Part shown: in pieces, positions 1 through 10,721 of the stretch | Numbering within the stretch: the first letter of the stretch is position 1 | How the letters are laid out: each line of letters opens with the position of its first letter | Assembly (NCBI GenBank): GCA_021927905.1 | Contig: BLLK01000069.1 | Coordinates: forward strand, 1,674,001 to 1,738,000 | Direction: 5' to 3' | Origin: Chaetoceros tenuissimus | Taxonomy: Eukaryota > Bacillariophyta > Thalassiosirophyceae > Chaetocerotales > Chaetocerotaceae | Length of the DNA: 64,000 bases | Notes under the pieces: generated by a model | What the model was told of the DNA's origin: nothing | The model's database searches: none | Seen by the model: only the letters and a program-made list of their open reading frames with translations | Made by a program: the position numbers and the translations under genes

Positions 1-1428
1 ATAACGAAACAATGCGGAAGCAAATGCATGATAAACTACTTCAAGAATCAAAGAACAATTTGAAGCCAAAAAAGAATAGCAAGTCAAAAGTAAAGTCCAA
101 AAAGTGTGGACTTTGCCAAACATGTTCATGCAATCGAGGCGCTTCTCTGCAAGCTCTAGAAGATTCAGCTGTAAATGATAATCAAAACCCACTACAGATG
201 TTAGCTGACACAGAGGCAGGCAAGGAGAGAGCTTTGATCAATAGATTGGCCAGATTGGAAAAAAGCGCTTCATGGTTTGATTCATTGTGCACCAAAGTGA
301 GTAGAGAGTTGACTCGTCATCGCAACAAGATAAAAGCGAAAATGCAAACCACGGACTTGAAAAATGCCCCAAAGTTTCTTCGAGACGTCGATATGGATGA
401 GGACACCAACTTCTCAGCATCGCCTTTCTCGGCGTCACATGTATGCAATGCAGTACAGAAAACGTTTGTCTTTCGAAAAAGTAAGTATCTGAAGTTGAAA
501 AATATATTTTCCATCTACAAATTATGCTGACAATCTTGCACCAAACGAAATCATAGAAGCGCAACCTACGCTGACTCAGATGTTGGAAGACAAGCCCGAA
601 CCTAACAAATCTGAATCCAACTTTGAGCAGAAGCTTGATCTAGACCGGAAACTTGAAGTAATAATAGAGGAAGGAGAAGAAGAACAAGAAGATAACGACG
701 ATGAGCAAAACCTGTGCCATGAATCTGAAACAAAGGATTATATTGGTAAAGATCTATTTGAAGAAAATACAAAATTTAATGCAGTTGAAGCCCAAGCTCC
801 TGTTGAAAACACTTACGTTGAAAGTGATATAGTTGATCACTCCGTGTCCGCATTAAAAGGAAAAATTAGAGGTCTATGGGATGTATCTCGAATGGATGAA
901 AAAAAGTTCAACGAATCAGGCCTCAAGGAACCATTTCAAGTCCAAGTAACAAGTCCTAGTCGCAATCAATCCGATGCAGCAGAAGATTGTGGACTCTTAG
1001 AACTCATGCAAGTTTTTGAGGATGTTGATGAAGCTTTTGCTGAAACTGATGATATCTCTGGGCATCATGAAGGTACCCACGGATACAATGAATCAATCAC
1101 TACAATGTCACAATTAAGCCCAAATGCAAAACAGAGGTATTCCTCTATCAAAGTCAAGGTTGAAACTGATGCAGTGAAAATAGAGACTTTACAAAGGGAA
1201 TGCCCAGATTGGGAAGAAAATATGCGATTTGCGTTGAACCAAAGTCCGGAAGAAGTGAGTGTTGCTCTTGCCAATGTCCGTATGAAACGCGAACGAGGTA
1301 GAAAAGCTATGGAAATACTTCAAAAGCAAGATTCGGTGATGGAGGTGTTCGAACTTGCTCTCCAGACCTCATTGGATCGTCGTTATGAAGATCAAGGTTC
1401 TTCTTCCAATCATCTTGAAGAGGAATGA
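1..1428 (+). CDS. Unknown Cys-motif, coiled-coil and acidic protein (probably the C-terminal part of a longer gene)
   Basis: Two exons, about 1-480 and 557-1428, are joined by a 76-bp GT-AG intron (gtaagtatct to atcatag). The phase fits exactly and the frame stays open across the splice. An ATG lies at 12, but the frame is open to the window edge, so the true start may be further left. From that ATG the product is 446 residues. The N-terminal part is Lys-rich and carries a compact cysteine motif, CGLCQTCSC, near residue 32, which could bind zinc. A predicted helical segment follows (RALINRLARLEKSASWFD). The second exon is very acidic, with a Glu/Asp run at 667-710. I do not recognise the family. 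The Cys motif plus coiled coil could be a kinesin-like or chromatin-protein tail, but that is only a guess. Coding status is well supported; function is unknown. Confidence 0.6.
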
Positions 1429-2035
1429 AGAATAAGCATGGATATTACCTAGTTTTTCTTTTGGCTCAAGTCATACCAACTGTAACTATTTTTTTATAAA
1501 TACGCATAGCAGGCGTCCCTTCAACTTTCCTTGTAGGTTGGTTTTGTATGAGAGAGTTCATGATCAGATCTGATGGACACGGAAGCAAAAAAGTAGAATT
1601 GAAAGAAAGGGCTCATGTTTTATTATAAATTCCAATAAATATTTTCTCAATTAATTATTTTTTATAGCTTCGTCCTGACAAATTGTATTTGAATGAATAT
1701 TACTTTTCCTAATCCACACGAAAGAGCGATGATCTCCTCCTGACCTCCAGACTTCATATCTTCAATGAGTCGAGTCGAGTCAGTCGAGTCTAATCATTCT
1801 AATCAATTTCTATTCCTATCATTCCCGCATCTATTCCTTTCTTCTCAATCTATTCCTATTGATTGAATTCGACGAGACTGTTTGCTATTATTATTTTATT
1901 TCATCTGCGTAAGAAGTACCTAGCTCAGATCACATTTGTAATAAATACCTAACTCAGATCACGTAGAGGGTCTGAATAAACACTCAAGCTTGTGCCTAAA
2001 CCAACTGAAAAAAAATATCTAAGCACTTTTGAACA
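1429..2035. other. Intergenic region, 607 bp
   Basis: I see no gene. The stretch holds a small GAGTC-rich patch (1767-1790), a pyrimidine-rich CTATTCC-type run (about 1807-1860), and a 17-bp direct repeat with one mismatch (1917-1933 and 1946-1962, core CTCAGATCAC). It sits between the 3' end of one gene and the 5' end of the next, so it should include the promoter of the TPR/beta-helix gene starting at 2036. Confidence 0.5.
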
Positions 2036-4118
2036 ATGTCGAAGAAACCCGAGTGCTCCCTAGAAGAAAGGATTACTCAACTGCTTGAGGAAGACTTTGG
2101 AAAGGGATCAAACAAGCTATTCGAGCAACTCATACTGGATGGATATAAGGTCAAAAAGCATGAGGTTAGAGCGTTAAAGAGTAAGATAGTAGCTAATGCC
2201 ACCAACAAACCTTCGACAATCAAAGATCAGTTTCCACAGAAATCAGAAGATAAACATGATAATCAATACATCTCCATAATAGGGCAAAGGTGTCCAGAAA
2301 AACAACGCGTTTTCTCTGTACCTAATGTCCTAGCAAATAAAGAAAAAGGAAATGAAGCGTTCAAGAAAAAAGAATACGACGCAGCATTGAGTTTCTACAA
2401 GGCAGCTTTCTCTCGGATAAATTGTGATTCAGTAGATGGATGTGAGGAAGTTCATTTGTGGCAGTTGTATAGTAATCTCAGTGCTGCAAAAATGAAAACA
2501 GGTGCTCTCTACGAGGCACTTCAAGATGCAATAAGTTGTAATGCTTGCGCTCCTGCTGAGGAAGAGAAACCAATCCTAAGGTGCGCAGAAGCTCTTGCTG
2601 CAATGGGTTTCTTTCGTGAAGCCAAGGAGTTACTGGTCTATACATCCGAATCAATTTCTATGAATTCAGAGAGATTTCTCCTCAAGTCCAAGCAATTTTC
2701 TCCTAAGGCTACTTACAAAGTGGGGGGTGATGATTGTGACTTTAAAACCATCTCTGAAGCTATTCGCTTTGCATCTGCAGGATCTGAGATCATCGTTGAG
2801 CCAGGAATATATAAAGAGGCTCTTTTCATAACAAAACCTCTCACTTTCAGGAGCAGTAATGGAGCTAAACAAAGCAAAATAGAGACCAATTGTTCTACAC
2901 ATTCTTGGCCTGTAATTCAGTCCTCAAGCATGAACTCTATTACTTGTGCTTTAGCAGATAGGGGCACTGCTGTGCATTTCATCGGCTTTAAAATCAAGTG
3001 CAAAGCACCTTTAATGCAGAGCAATCATGCCATCTGGATTAAAGCAGGAACAGCAGTAGTGCGTGACTGTGTTCTAACATCCAACAGTGGCCCAATTGCG
3101 TGTGCTGATGGAACTCATTCTAATCTTATTATACAGTCTAGTATGGTATGCCAAGGAGCACAGGGTGGCATTATTTGCGCGGATGGGGGTCACGCATCAA
3201 TCCACATGACGCAATGTATGGGAAATGCTGCCATGGGGCTGGAGTTGAGAGAAAATGGAAGCGCAAGTGTTACTGATAGCCAATTTTGCGAGAATGGTAG
3301 ACAAGGAGTCATGTCTTGGATGGGAGCGGGAAAGTTGGATATGAAAGGGTGTGAGATATTTTCACAACAAAATGAGAGTGGGATTTTGATTAGTGAGGCT
3401 GAGGCTTCATTAAAAGAATGCAAAATCTACAAGAACAGATTAGCCGGAGTTGTAGCTCAGCAAAAAGGCTTTGTACACAAAAAAATCTGAAGTTTATGGT
3501 AACCACGAAGGGATTCTAATTCAAGATACGGGAAGCTGTAAAATCAAACAGTGTGAAGTACATTCAAACACAGCAAATGGCATATTTATTGGAATGGACT
3601 TTAAAGGAAGTGCTGCATTGATTGATAATGTTGTTTATGATAACAGATGCAAGGGAATTTTATTGGGTTCGACTCGGAATGTGAAGATTAGAGGTAACAA
3701 AGTGTATGGAAATAAGGGCAAGATTCCTTTGGCACTTGGTAACCCCAAAACTTTGCTTTCAGGAAGAAGGGCGATCAGTGATAAGTACATGAAACGACTT
3801 GAAAAAAATATTGCTCGCGGATATTGTGACGAATACCATAATGGGCTCATACCTGAGAGAATCTTGAAAGACTGTGGCATTGACACAGAAGAATTCCAAA
3901 ATGATTTCATTGATCATTTGAAGAAACATCACGAAAGATGTTCATATTGTGATCTCAAAGAAAATGATACAGTAACTCTCTCAAGATGTACTAGATGCAA
4001 GGTCCAATTTTATTGTAGCAGAGATTGCCAAGTTAAGGACTGGCCTCGTCACAAGAAGCAATGCTTCGACGCATCTGTCAAGTATCCAACATTTCTGGAT
4101 AACAACACCTCCGTATGA
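2036..4118 (+). CDS. TPR - right-handed beta-helix - MYND zinc-finger protein, interrupted by a one-base frameshift
   Basis: Two overlapping frames read as one protein. Frame A (2036-3490) has a TPR-like region (about residues 98-210, with NKEKGNEAFKKKEYDAALSF) and then pectin-lyase-type beta-helix repeats from about residue 230 (EPGIYKEALFI and many ENG/NGR turns). It stops at 3488. Frame B continues the beta-helix without a gap (SEVYGNHEGI, SNTANGIFIG) and ends in a MYND zinc finger (CSYC, CTRC, YCSRDC, HKKQC) at about 3940-4065. The switch needs one A fewer in the A7 run at 3479-3485, which would give 693 residues. TPR and MYND are both interaction modules, and the beta-helix resembles the carbohydrate-binding/sugar-hydrolysis repeat class seen in FBXO11-like proteins. 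The break may be a sequencing error, a real null allele or a frameshift site. Confidence 0.75.
3479..3485 (+). other. A7 homopolymer at the frameshift site
   Basis: Seven adenines are preceded by CAC and followed by TCTGAAG. Read through, the upstream frame gives His-Lys-Lys-Ile-stop. Dropping one A gives His-Lys-Lys-Ser-Glu-Val and stays open for another 210 codons with matching beta-helix repeats. Confidence 0.85.
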
Positions 4119-4371
4119 TATTTACATGGAGGAGATTCATCATTATTTGATTTAGTACCAACTTAAATATTTTAAAAACATAAAAGAAAACTACGGAAAG
4201 AAATAAATTTTGAAGAAGAATGATATTTTTACTGGTCTTGTCTGTAAGACAAGAGGTCCAACCTTATCCCAATAATGTTCAATCTTTTCAACTTTTCAAA
4301 TCCATAAACAAGAAAAGGTCCAACCTCTTCTTTATACAAAGATTAGATCTTAACACACCTCTATAAGCATT

Positions 4372-5803
4372 TCACCATCCTCCTTGGTTCAAAAAACGAG
4401 AAGTTCCTGGAGACATACCTTGACTTTCGGCAGGTGTCTGAGATGGTGCCGCACGACGTCTTTTATTCACTCGATGCCTTCCACTGCTTCCACCAGCGCT
4501 ACTAGATGTAGAAAGACCGCCACTAAATGGCAATGGTCCATTTGGAGACAAATCCCTCAGAGGAGGCCCTCTAGAAACAGGATATTGGCCACTTGAATAC
4601 CTCGGCGTTTCAGAGCTCATTGAACCGCCAACTCTGGATCCACCATGTGCTGTAGGAATACGAGGACCCTGAGCTGCATAAGTACTGCCACGATGTCCTC
4701 CACGATTACTGTCTTGACGTCCTCCAATACCAGTAATACTAGACGCAACTGTAGTCGACGATGAGACTCTATTTCCAAGAATTGGTCCACGAGGAGGAGG
4801 ATTATATTGCTGACGGTCAGCTTGTTGTTGTGCCTCGCGTTTTCTCAAAAGTCCTTCTACTAAAGGAGGTTTAGGGTGCTGAAATAGAGGATTGGAATCA
4901 CGATGATCTCGTTGTGAACCAGAATAGGTTGTCAAAGCAAGTCTATTCATTGCTGTTCCATGATCCCTACTAGAATATTGAGATCTGGATATATTTTCGT
5001 TACTTTTTGAACTTGAATGACTTTGTAATCGTTCCAACTCCTGATTCCTTGCAATCAATGCAGAATTCTCACTACGAAGAATTTTGTTCTCTTGTTTCTC
5101 TCTCATCTCCACCTCTTTCAGGGATGAATTCTCATTACGAAGTCTTTGTGTTGTCTCTCCCAATGCGGCATTTTCATTTCGCAGTCTCTGTAACTCTTTT
5201 GCCATACCTGCATTCTGTCTAAGAAGGACATTGTTGTTCGTGACCAATTGCCTATACGCAAGTTTGATTTGTTGCTTGCAGCTATCAATAGTTCTCATAC
5301 TATTCATTAATAAATCACCTTGACTTATACCCACAGCATTGGCACGTCCAGGTGGTCTTGTAAAGAGTGCCTGTAGAGTTGCCCGTCGAGGGACAGCTTC
5401 ATTAGGAGCCCGATCGAGTATATTTACTTCCTCGATATCGTCATCATTTTGCATAATTGCAGTACAAAGTGGACAATTGGAATGCTTTTCAAAGTGACTA
5501 TATGTACATGCTATTGAATTCAAGAATACAAAAGTGAGGAAACGATGTTGATTCAAAAGGATCAAAAGAATGCATTCGTCCACAGAATACGCATTTGTCA
5601 AATTCAAATTTGACCCTTTGCACGAAGTAGAAATGACATTACTTTGGTTCTCTCATCCACTACTTACCTTGACAAAGTAAATGATCACACTTTAAAACAA
5701 ACACGTTTCGTTCTACGGTCTTTCGACACAAGTGACACTTGATAGTATCCATTGGCTGTCTTGGCCCACCTGGACGATTGGAGGCAATGGACTGCCCACT
5801 CAT
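4372..5803 (-). CDS. RING-coiled-coil E3 ligase, HEI10/Zip3-like (meiotic crossover factor family)
   Basis: Exon 1 is 5803-5668 and exon 2 is 5510-4372, with a 157-bp intron (gtaagtagtg to ttcaatag); the product is 424 residues. The splice rebuilds a RING finger that neither exon has alone: KCHLC, then KCDHLLCQAC across the junction, then a conserved His and NCPLC. Next come a hydrophobic-helical linker, a long coiled coil (about residues 130-210, repeated LRNEN units) and a Ser/Gly/Arg-rich disordered tail. RING, coiled coil and loose Ser-rich tail in this order is the HEI10/RNF212/Zip3 architecture. These are SUMO/ubiquitin ligases that mark crossover sites in meiosis. The RING is closer to HEI10 (CGHLLC in plants against CDHLLC here), but sequence outside the RING is weakly conserved, so another RING-coiled-coil ligase remains possible. 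Confidence 0.65.
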
Positions 5804-6482
5804 TGATTCTATTCTGCTGAATCTTATTCGGCTTGGTTCTTGGGAAGTCTATTGGTCAGTAGTTATGCTGTGACAGTGAGTAAGATATCAAGGAATGAAA
5901 GAAGGATTCAATCAAGTCGAACTTGGCTTGCTGTAGCACTCAACACTCGATCAACGAATCTCCTACTCACCCGTCTTCCTTCAATGAAATAAGCCCCAAC
6001 AGAAGAGCAATAAGCTGCTCTATCGAGAGTCGATGTATCCTAAGATCAATCTAGTCTTTATTGATGCTTAGTTCTTTTCCTTTTTGCTTTGCAGCGTTTC
6101 GTGTTTCACTTTTCTCGTTTAGAAGAGGCGTCTGTCTCACATGCTGGTTTCTAAACCTATTACGTTGCACTCCCTATCATGTTTTAGTTTGAAAATAAGT
6201 CCCATCTACGTTTTTTTTCAAATTGACACGAATGATGACAGGTCAGTTGAGAGCAAAAATTTGGAGCTGCACAAGAACCTTTTTACAAGACAGCTTCGAC
6301 CTTCATTTTACTACTATTTCGTATTCAACAAGACTCTGGAACACACCAATAAATAAAGCCACGCTGTTACGAGAATAGGAGAAAAAAGTATAGTTCCACT
6401 GCAGCATACATTATATATGCTTACAAGCTTGTCCTACACTTTTCTCATATCAATTACATTCATACATAATATATCATAGTCA
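5804..6482. other. Divergent intergenic region, 679 bp
   Basis: This is the shared 5' region of the HEI10-like gene (minus) and the 1376-residue protein (plus). A TATA-like TTATATATGC lies at 6411-6420, about 65 bp before the plus-strand ATG. A 71-codon ORF at 6141-6356 has no recognisable domain and is not called. I see nothing else. Confidence 0.45.
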
Positions 6483-9400
6483 ATGGCACCCATGTCGAAT
6501 GCTGCTGCTGTAAATGGAGCTGCGCCTACAGCAATCACACCATCACCATCTAATAAATCCAAGTTCCGAGGGATTCGACTTAATAGAACTATTAGTAGAG
6601 ACAAGGCGGCGTGTGAATTCTATGACGAAAAATATCTCGATGAAGGAGAACTTCCTAGCCTAGGAACAGGCAGAAAGATAAATACTGCCAGTATCCAAAC
6701 ACAAGAGGAACCAGCTGCAGTAGTGACTCCTTCACATCGTTCCAAAACTCCAAAACACAAGAATAAATTTAGTCTGAAAAAGAAAAAAGACAAGGAATCT
6801 AAAAAGGACAAGAAGGAAAAGAAAACTGGTGGAGGACTTTTGAAGAGGCGTAATGAAGTTGTGATAGAAGGGAGAGAACTCAGTCCCGATTCAAAGAGGA
6901 AACACAAGGCCTTCTGGAGTCAAATGAATACAGGAGATGAATCGAGTTCGGACGAAGATGTTCCTGAAGATGAAAAGAAAAATGTTGAGAAGGTTCAGGT
7001 GCTTCAAACTCCTAAACCAGTCACTAGAGGACGTACAACTACTCCTGTTCGAGGTAGAGCCATCACCCCACGTAATATCGAGGTTGCAGAAACTCAAAAG
7101 GAAGAAAGCACCGCACAAGGAATCATGGGAGTTATTACTGACTTGTGTACTGATTGTGGATGGGGCGGAGATGAAAAGAAAGCAGCACCTCGTGTGGAGC
7201 CAGATTATGTTGCAGATCTTACCAATCAGATTCCTGTCGAAGAAGAGGAGGAATCAGTAAATCGAGACCGTGCAATTTTTGATGGCGATGAAGCCACTAT
7301 GGATTCTATTACTTTTGACTCCCGTGCGTCAGACCAAAAGTATGTCAATCATACTGATGCATGTGAAAACACTGCTATTGAAGTAGAGTACTATGATGCA
7401 GGAGTTCCCGATGATGAGATTACGGATGAGCATAATGAAGACGATCAGGACGGAGAATACTCGAACGGGTTCCTTCAACTAAACACCAGTGGCGACGTTG
7501 CAGCATTTGCTAGACCAAATAGTAATAGGGCAGTATCTGATGTTGGAGGTTCTAATTTCACAAGTCCCGATAGTGCATACATGTTGTCAAAGAGCAAGTC
7601 ATGGTCTAATCAGGATAAAAATGCTTATCTTCAGGCTATGGCAAAGAAAGCAAAGGAAGACTTTTTGAAGAAGAAAAATGGAGGACTTAATGAAACTATG
7701 GAGACCGCAAATATTAGTGTTGATAACAGTGAGCGAATCAGAAATGCGAATGATGATTCAAATGACTCAGTTGATTCTATCGATGATGTTTTAGGATCCT
7801 TGGATAAAAAAGAAAGTACTCCTCTTGCTTCAAAGTCGTTTGACAGTAACTTTGTATCACCACGTACTGCTTTAAGAACAAGAAACATGGGCGATGATGA
7901 TAGCGACTCCCCTAACAATATTTCAGATCTTGAAGGAGAATATGAGAACTCCCCCGAGAAAAATGATTCTTCATCAGATATTAGTAAGCCTTTGATGTTA
8001 AATAAGGTGAAGAGCGACCTTCCTGAAGCAAGCTCGGAGGGAAAGAAGTCTCGATTTGCTGCATTGTCTAATTCACCCAAGTCAAGAGGCAACAAAGACA
8101 AGAGCTTAGAAGATGCATACGAGCTTGGATCTAAAGGAAGTATTATTTCTTTTGGAAAGAAAAAGAAGGCAAAACGTGGAAACTTTTATCAAATTGGTGA
8201 CGAGGATGAGGAAACTGAAGCAGAGTACCCTGTAGCTCCTAGATCTACCACCAGAAGCATTCAATTTGAGGAAGAAAAGAAGCATGATGAGAAATCTAGA
8301 CCTGGAGACGACATTTTTGACTTTGATCAAAATGAAAGTTTTGTAGATACTCCAGAGAAAGAAGCACCTTTTGGAACTGTCAAGCTTGATCCAAAAGAGG
8401 ACTCTTGTGATGTTTCTGTACTTGGGCACAGCCTTGCTTACGGTGGAGATGGTGCCTCTACCGTTATCACCGCAAGATCCATGTATACTACTGGGACTAA
8501 TGCAACCAACTTTAGTACATCAACTAGAAGACGCCATCGCGGTGCAGCCAAAAGTCGTGTTTCTAAAGATTCATCTGAAAGTCAGCGCCCGTCTGGATGG
8601 CTCGATAGTATCAAAGCTGCTGCCGAGAAAAATAATAGAAGGTGGGATCCAAAAATTGGTTGGGTTGACTATGTAGAACCTGGCGACCAGAAGGAAAAAG
8701 AGTCAAAGTTTAATAGTGGTGGTAGAATTGGTCGCCTGAAAGCTCCCAAATTGAAGAAAGAAGGTGATGATAGCTCCAGTTTTGTAAGCGAAAGTCCATC
8801 AGTATCGTCTAATGTACCTTTCCCCGAGAGTTGGAAGAAAGACCGTGATTCAATGATAGTGGACGACGATGGAAATGCAAGTGCTATGACGGAAGTTATT
8901 AGTAACAACAAACGCCAAAACGTCCAGACTAGAGAAAAAGTTGTAAACGCTAGGCGAGCATTGAATTTGCATGCGGATAACACAATAGAAGAAGGAGACG
9001 AAGAAGACTCCTCCGATAGCGACTCCTCCGATAGCGACTCAACCTCGTCAACTGAAGACATGGAAGTGCAAGAGAAAGGAAAACTGTTCCAATGGATAGG
9101 AAAAGGTACTGACGACAAGGAATCTAGTATTCGTACTGGTATTGAAAGTCAAGTTGATAAATCTCACGAGCCATCAGATCATCAAAGTCTGGGTCAAGAC
9201 TCCGATGGAGGTTTTGAGCAAAATCATAGTTCCTTTGATTTTTCAGCTACCGAAAGTGGTAAAGAGGAAGATGTAGGCGAAAACGATGGATTTGAAGTCA
9301 TCGAGGACTCAAAGGGGAAGAAACTTGAGTCTAGTCTATCCCGAAGATCTGAAGTCAACAGAGAAGGTAGTGCATCGAAAATTGGAAAAGAGCTTGATGA

Positions 9401-10613
9401 GGTTGGAATGAAGGTCAATCAATTGAAATCCCCAACCTTTAAACCTTCTCCAGGAGATGGCGACAGGTCAGTCTCAAGTCATGCTTCTAAGTCATCTCGT
9501 GTGCAAGAATGGTTACAAAAAGTAGAAGATGACAAGAAAAAAGATAATGTTTCAGGAAATGCGAAAGATCTCGGTCAGTCTACACTCTTTGTTTCTGCAG
9601 TGGATGATGAGTCTACATTTGAATACAAGAAACGCACTACAGAGTACAATGACGACGATTCTGTCTTTGAATTTGATGGCGAGCAAAAGTCAAAAACTTA
9701 TCGACGAAAACAAGGTGAAAAGGCAGCACCTCATTTTACGACATCAACGAAGGATAAGAAAGTTGATGATATGAATGATACCATGTCTGAAATCACTTCA
9801 CCTTCTGAGGTCATGTCGGAAGCAGATATGAATAAATCTCCTTATCAAAATTTTATGAAACGCTTGAATGCATGTTCCGCCCCTGTTTTCGAGGAGTTTG
9901 ATAATGGGCAAAGTATGCCTCAAGCTCATTTGGCCTTTATGAGAGGCAAATCTGGTAATGAATCTGGCGACTCTGGAATAATGGGAATGATAAAGAACCA
10001 AACTTTCTGCGGAAGTCCTGAAAATGTCCATGAAGGTGGATTACCACCCAGAGCACCTTCAAGTACAGGATCTGGAACTAAGAAAACAAGTGGTATAGCA
10101 AACAAGTACTTGCAAAGCATCAAAGAAAAATCTGTACAAGAGCCTGTAAAAAGTGAAGAGAATGTACCTCTAAAGCGAAACATTTCTAGCGGTTCGTCTT
10201 CATCTGTAAAATCTGAGTCGTGGAAGAAGTTCCTTGAAAAGAGAAACAAAGCACTACGCTCGTCTGGAGGATCAGTAGCATCTGGTAGCTCTAGATCTGC
10301 AACCGAATATGCTTCATCCAAGGTTAATGAGGTTATGGAGCGTATCGCAAGAGAATCTAGATCTAGAGACGAAAGTGAAATTACCCTTGAAAGAGATTCA
10401 CGCGCAAAGAGTGCAATGCGTCTTCGTCCACCAAGTTCTTCTAACTTGCCTCGTTCGTTGAGTACTGGACGTGCTAGACCAAAGCCATATATGCCAAGAA
10501 CTCAAGCAGGGAAAGACAACGCTGCTAGAGCCGCAGAAGATCTGGCAGCAGCAAAGGTTGAAGCTATGATGAGTATGATGTCAGACTCTCATCTCGAACA
10601 GGGAGAAATATAA
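6483..10613 (+). CDS. Large disordered, acidic and Ser-rich protein of unknown function, 1376 residues
   Basis: A single uninterrupted exon starts at ATG 6483, with a TATA-like box about 65 bp upstream. The protein is almost entirely low-complexity: a Lys-rich block at about residues 95-120, many Asp/Glu/Ser clusters, and a 15-nt tandem duplication encoding Ser-Asp repeats near 9005-9040. Short ordered-looking islands stand out, for example GIMGVITDLCTDCGWGG (about residue 213), SGWLDSIKAAAEKNNRRWDP (about 703), and a C-terminal Arg/Pro/Ser tail with RLRPPSSSNLPRSLSTGRA. There is no signal peptide, membrane segment or enzyme motif. The islands that look structured may be short binding motifs in a scaffold or nuclear protein; that is inference. 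I do not recognise a family. The 4.1-kb frame cannot be chance, so coding confidence is high. Confidence 0.85.
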   Translation: MAPMSNAAAVNGAAPTAITPSPSNKSKFRGIRLNRTISRDKAACEFYDEKYLDEGELPSLGTGRKINTASIQTQEEPAAVVTPSHRSKTPKHKNKFSLKKKKDKESKKDKKEKKTGGGLLKRRNEVVIEGRELSPDSKRKHKAFWSQMNTGDESSSDEDVPEDEKKNVEKVQVLQTPKPVTRGRTTTPVRGRAITPRNIEVAETQKEESTAQGIMGVITDLCTDCGWGGDEKKAAPRVEPDYVADLTNQIPVEEEEESVNRDRAIFDGDEATMDSITFDSRASDQKYVNHTDACENTAIEVEYYDAGVPDDEITDEHNEDDQDGEYSNGFLQLNTSGDVAAFARPNSNRAVSDVGGSNFTSPDSAYMLSKSKSWSNQDKNAYLQAMAKKAKEDFLKKKNGGLNETMETANISVDNSERIRNANDDSNDSVDSIDDVLGSLDKKESTPLASKSFDSNFVSPRTALRTRNMGDDDSDSPNNISDLEGEYENSPEKNDSSSDISKPLMLNKVKSDLPEASSEGKKSRFAALSNSPKSRGNKDKSLEDAYELGSKGSIISFGKKKKAKRGNFYQIGDEDEETEAEYPVAPRSTTRSIQFEEEKKHDEKSRPGDDIFDFDQNESFVDTPEKEAPFGTVKLDPKEDSCDVSVLGHSLAYGGDGASTVITARSMYTTGTNATNFSTSTRRRHRGAAKSRVSKDSSESQRPSGWLDSIKAAAEKNNRRWDPKIGWVDYVEPGDQKEKESKFNSGGRIGRLKAPKLKKEGDDSSSFVSESPSVSSNVPFPESWKKDRDSMIVDDDGNASAMTEVISNNKRQNVQTREKVVNARRALNLHADNTIEEGDEEDSSDSDSSDSDSTSSTEDMEVQEKGKLFQWIGKGTDDKESSIRTGIESQVDKSHEPSDHQSLGQDSDGGFEQNHSSFDFSATESGKEEDVGENDGFEVIEDSKGKKLESSLSRRSEVNREGSASKIGKELDEVGMKVNQLKSPTFKPSPGDGDRSVSSHASKSSRVQEWLQKVEDDKKKDNVSGNAKDLGQSTLFVSAVDDESTFEYKKRTTEYNDDDSVFEFDGEQKSKTYRRKQGEKAAPHFTTSTKDKKVDDMNDTMSEITSPSEVMSEADMNKSPYQNFMKRLNACSAPVFEEFDNGQSMPQAHLAFMRGKSGNESGDSGIMGMIKNQTFCGSPENVHEGGLPPRAPSSTGSGTKKTSGIANKYLQSIKEKSVQEPVKSEENVPLKRNISSGSSSSVKSESWKKFLEKRNKALRSSGGSVASGSSRSATEYASSKVNEVMERIARESRSRDESEITLERDSRAKSAMRLRPPSSSNLPRSLSTGRARPKPYMPRTQAGKDNAARAAEDLAAAKVEAMMSMMSDSHLEQGEI

Positions 10614-10721
10614 GATTTGTATCTCATGTAAATTGGATGCACTTCTAAAGGGTTAACACCACTAAATACATAATAGAATTATTTTCATGAATCTAATTTT
10701 ACCTATAAATAGCTTACTACA

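Noticed and set aside
6141-6356. 71-codon frame upstream of the 1376-residue protein
   Set aside because: No domain; composition like its intergenic surroundings.
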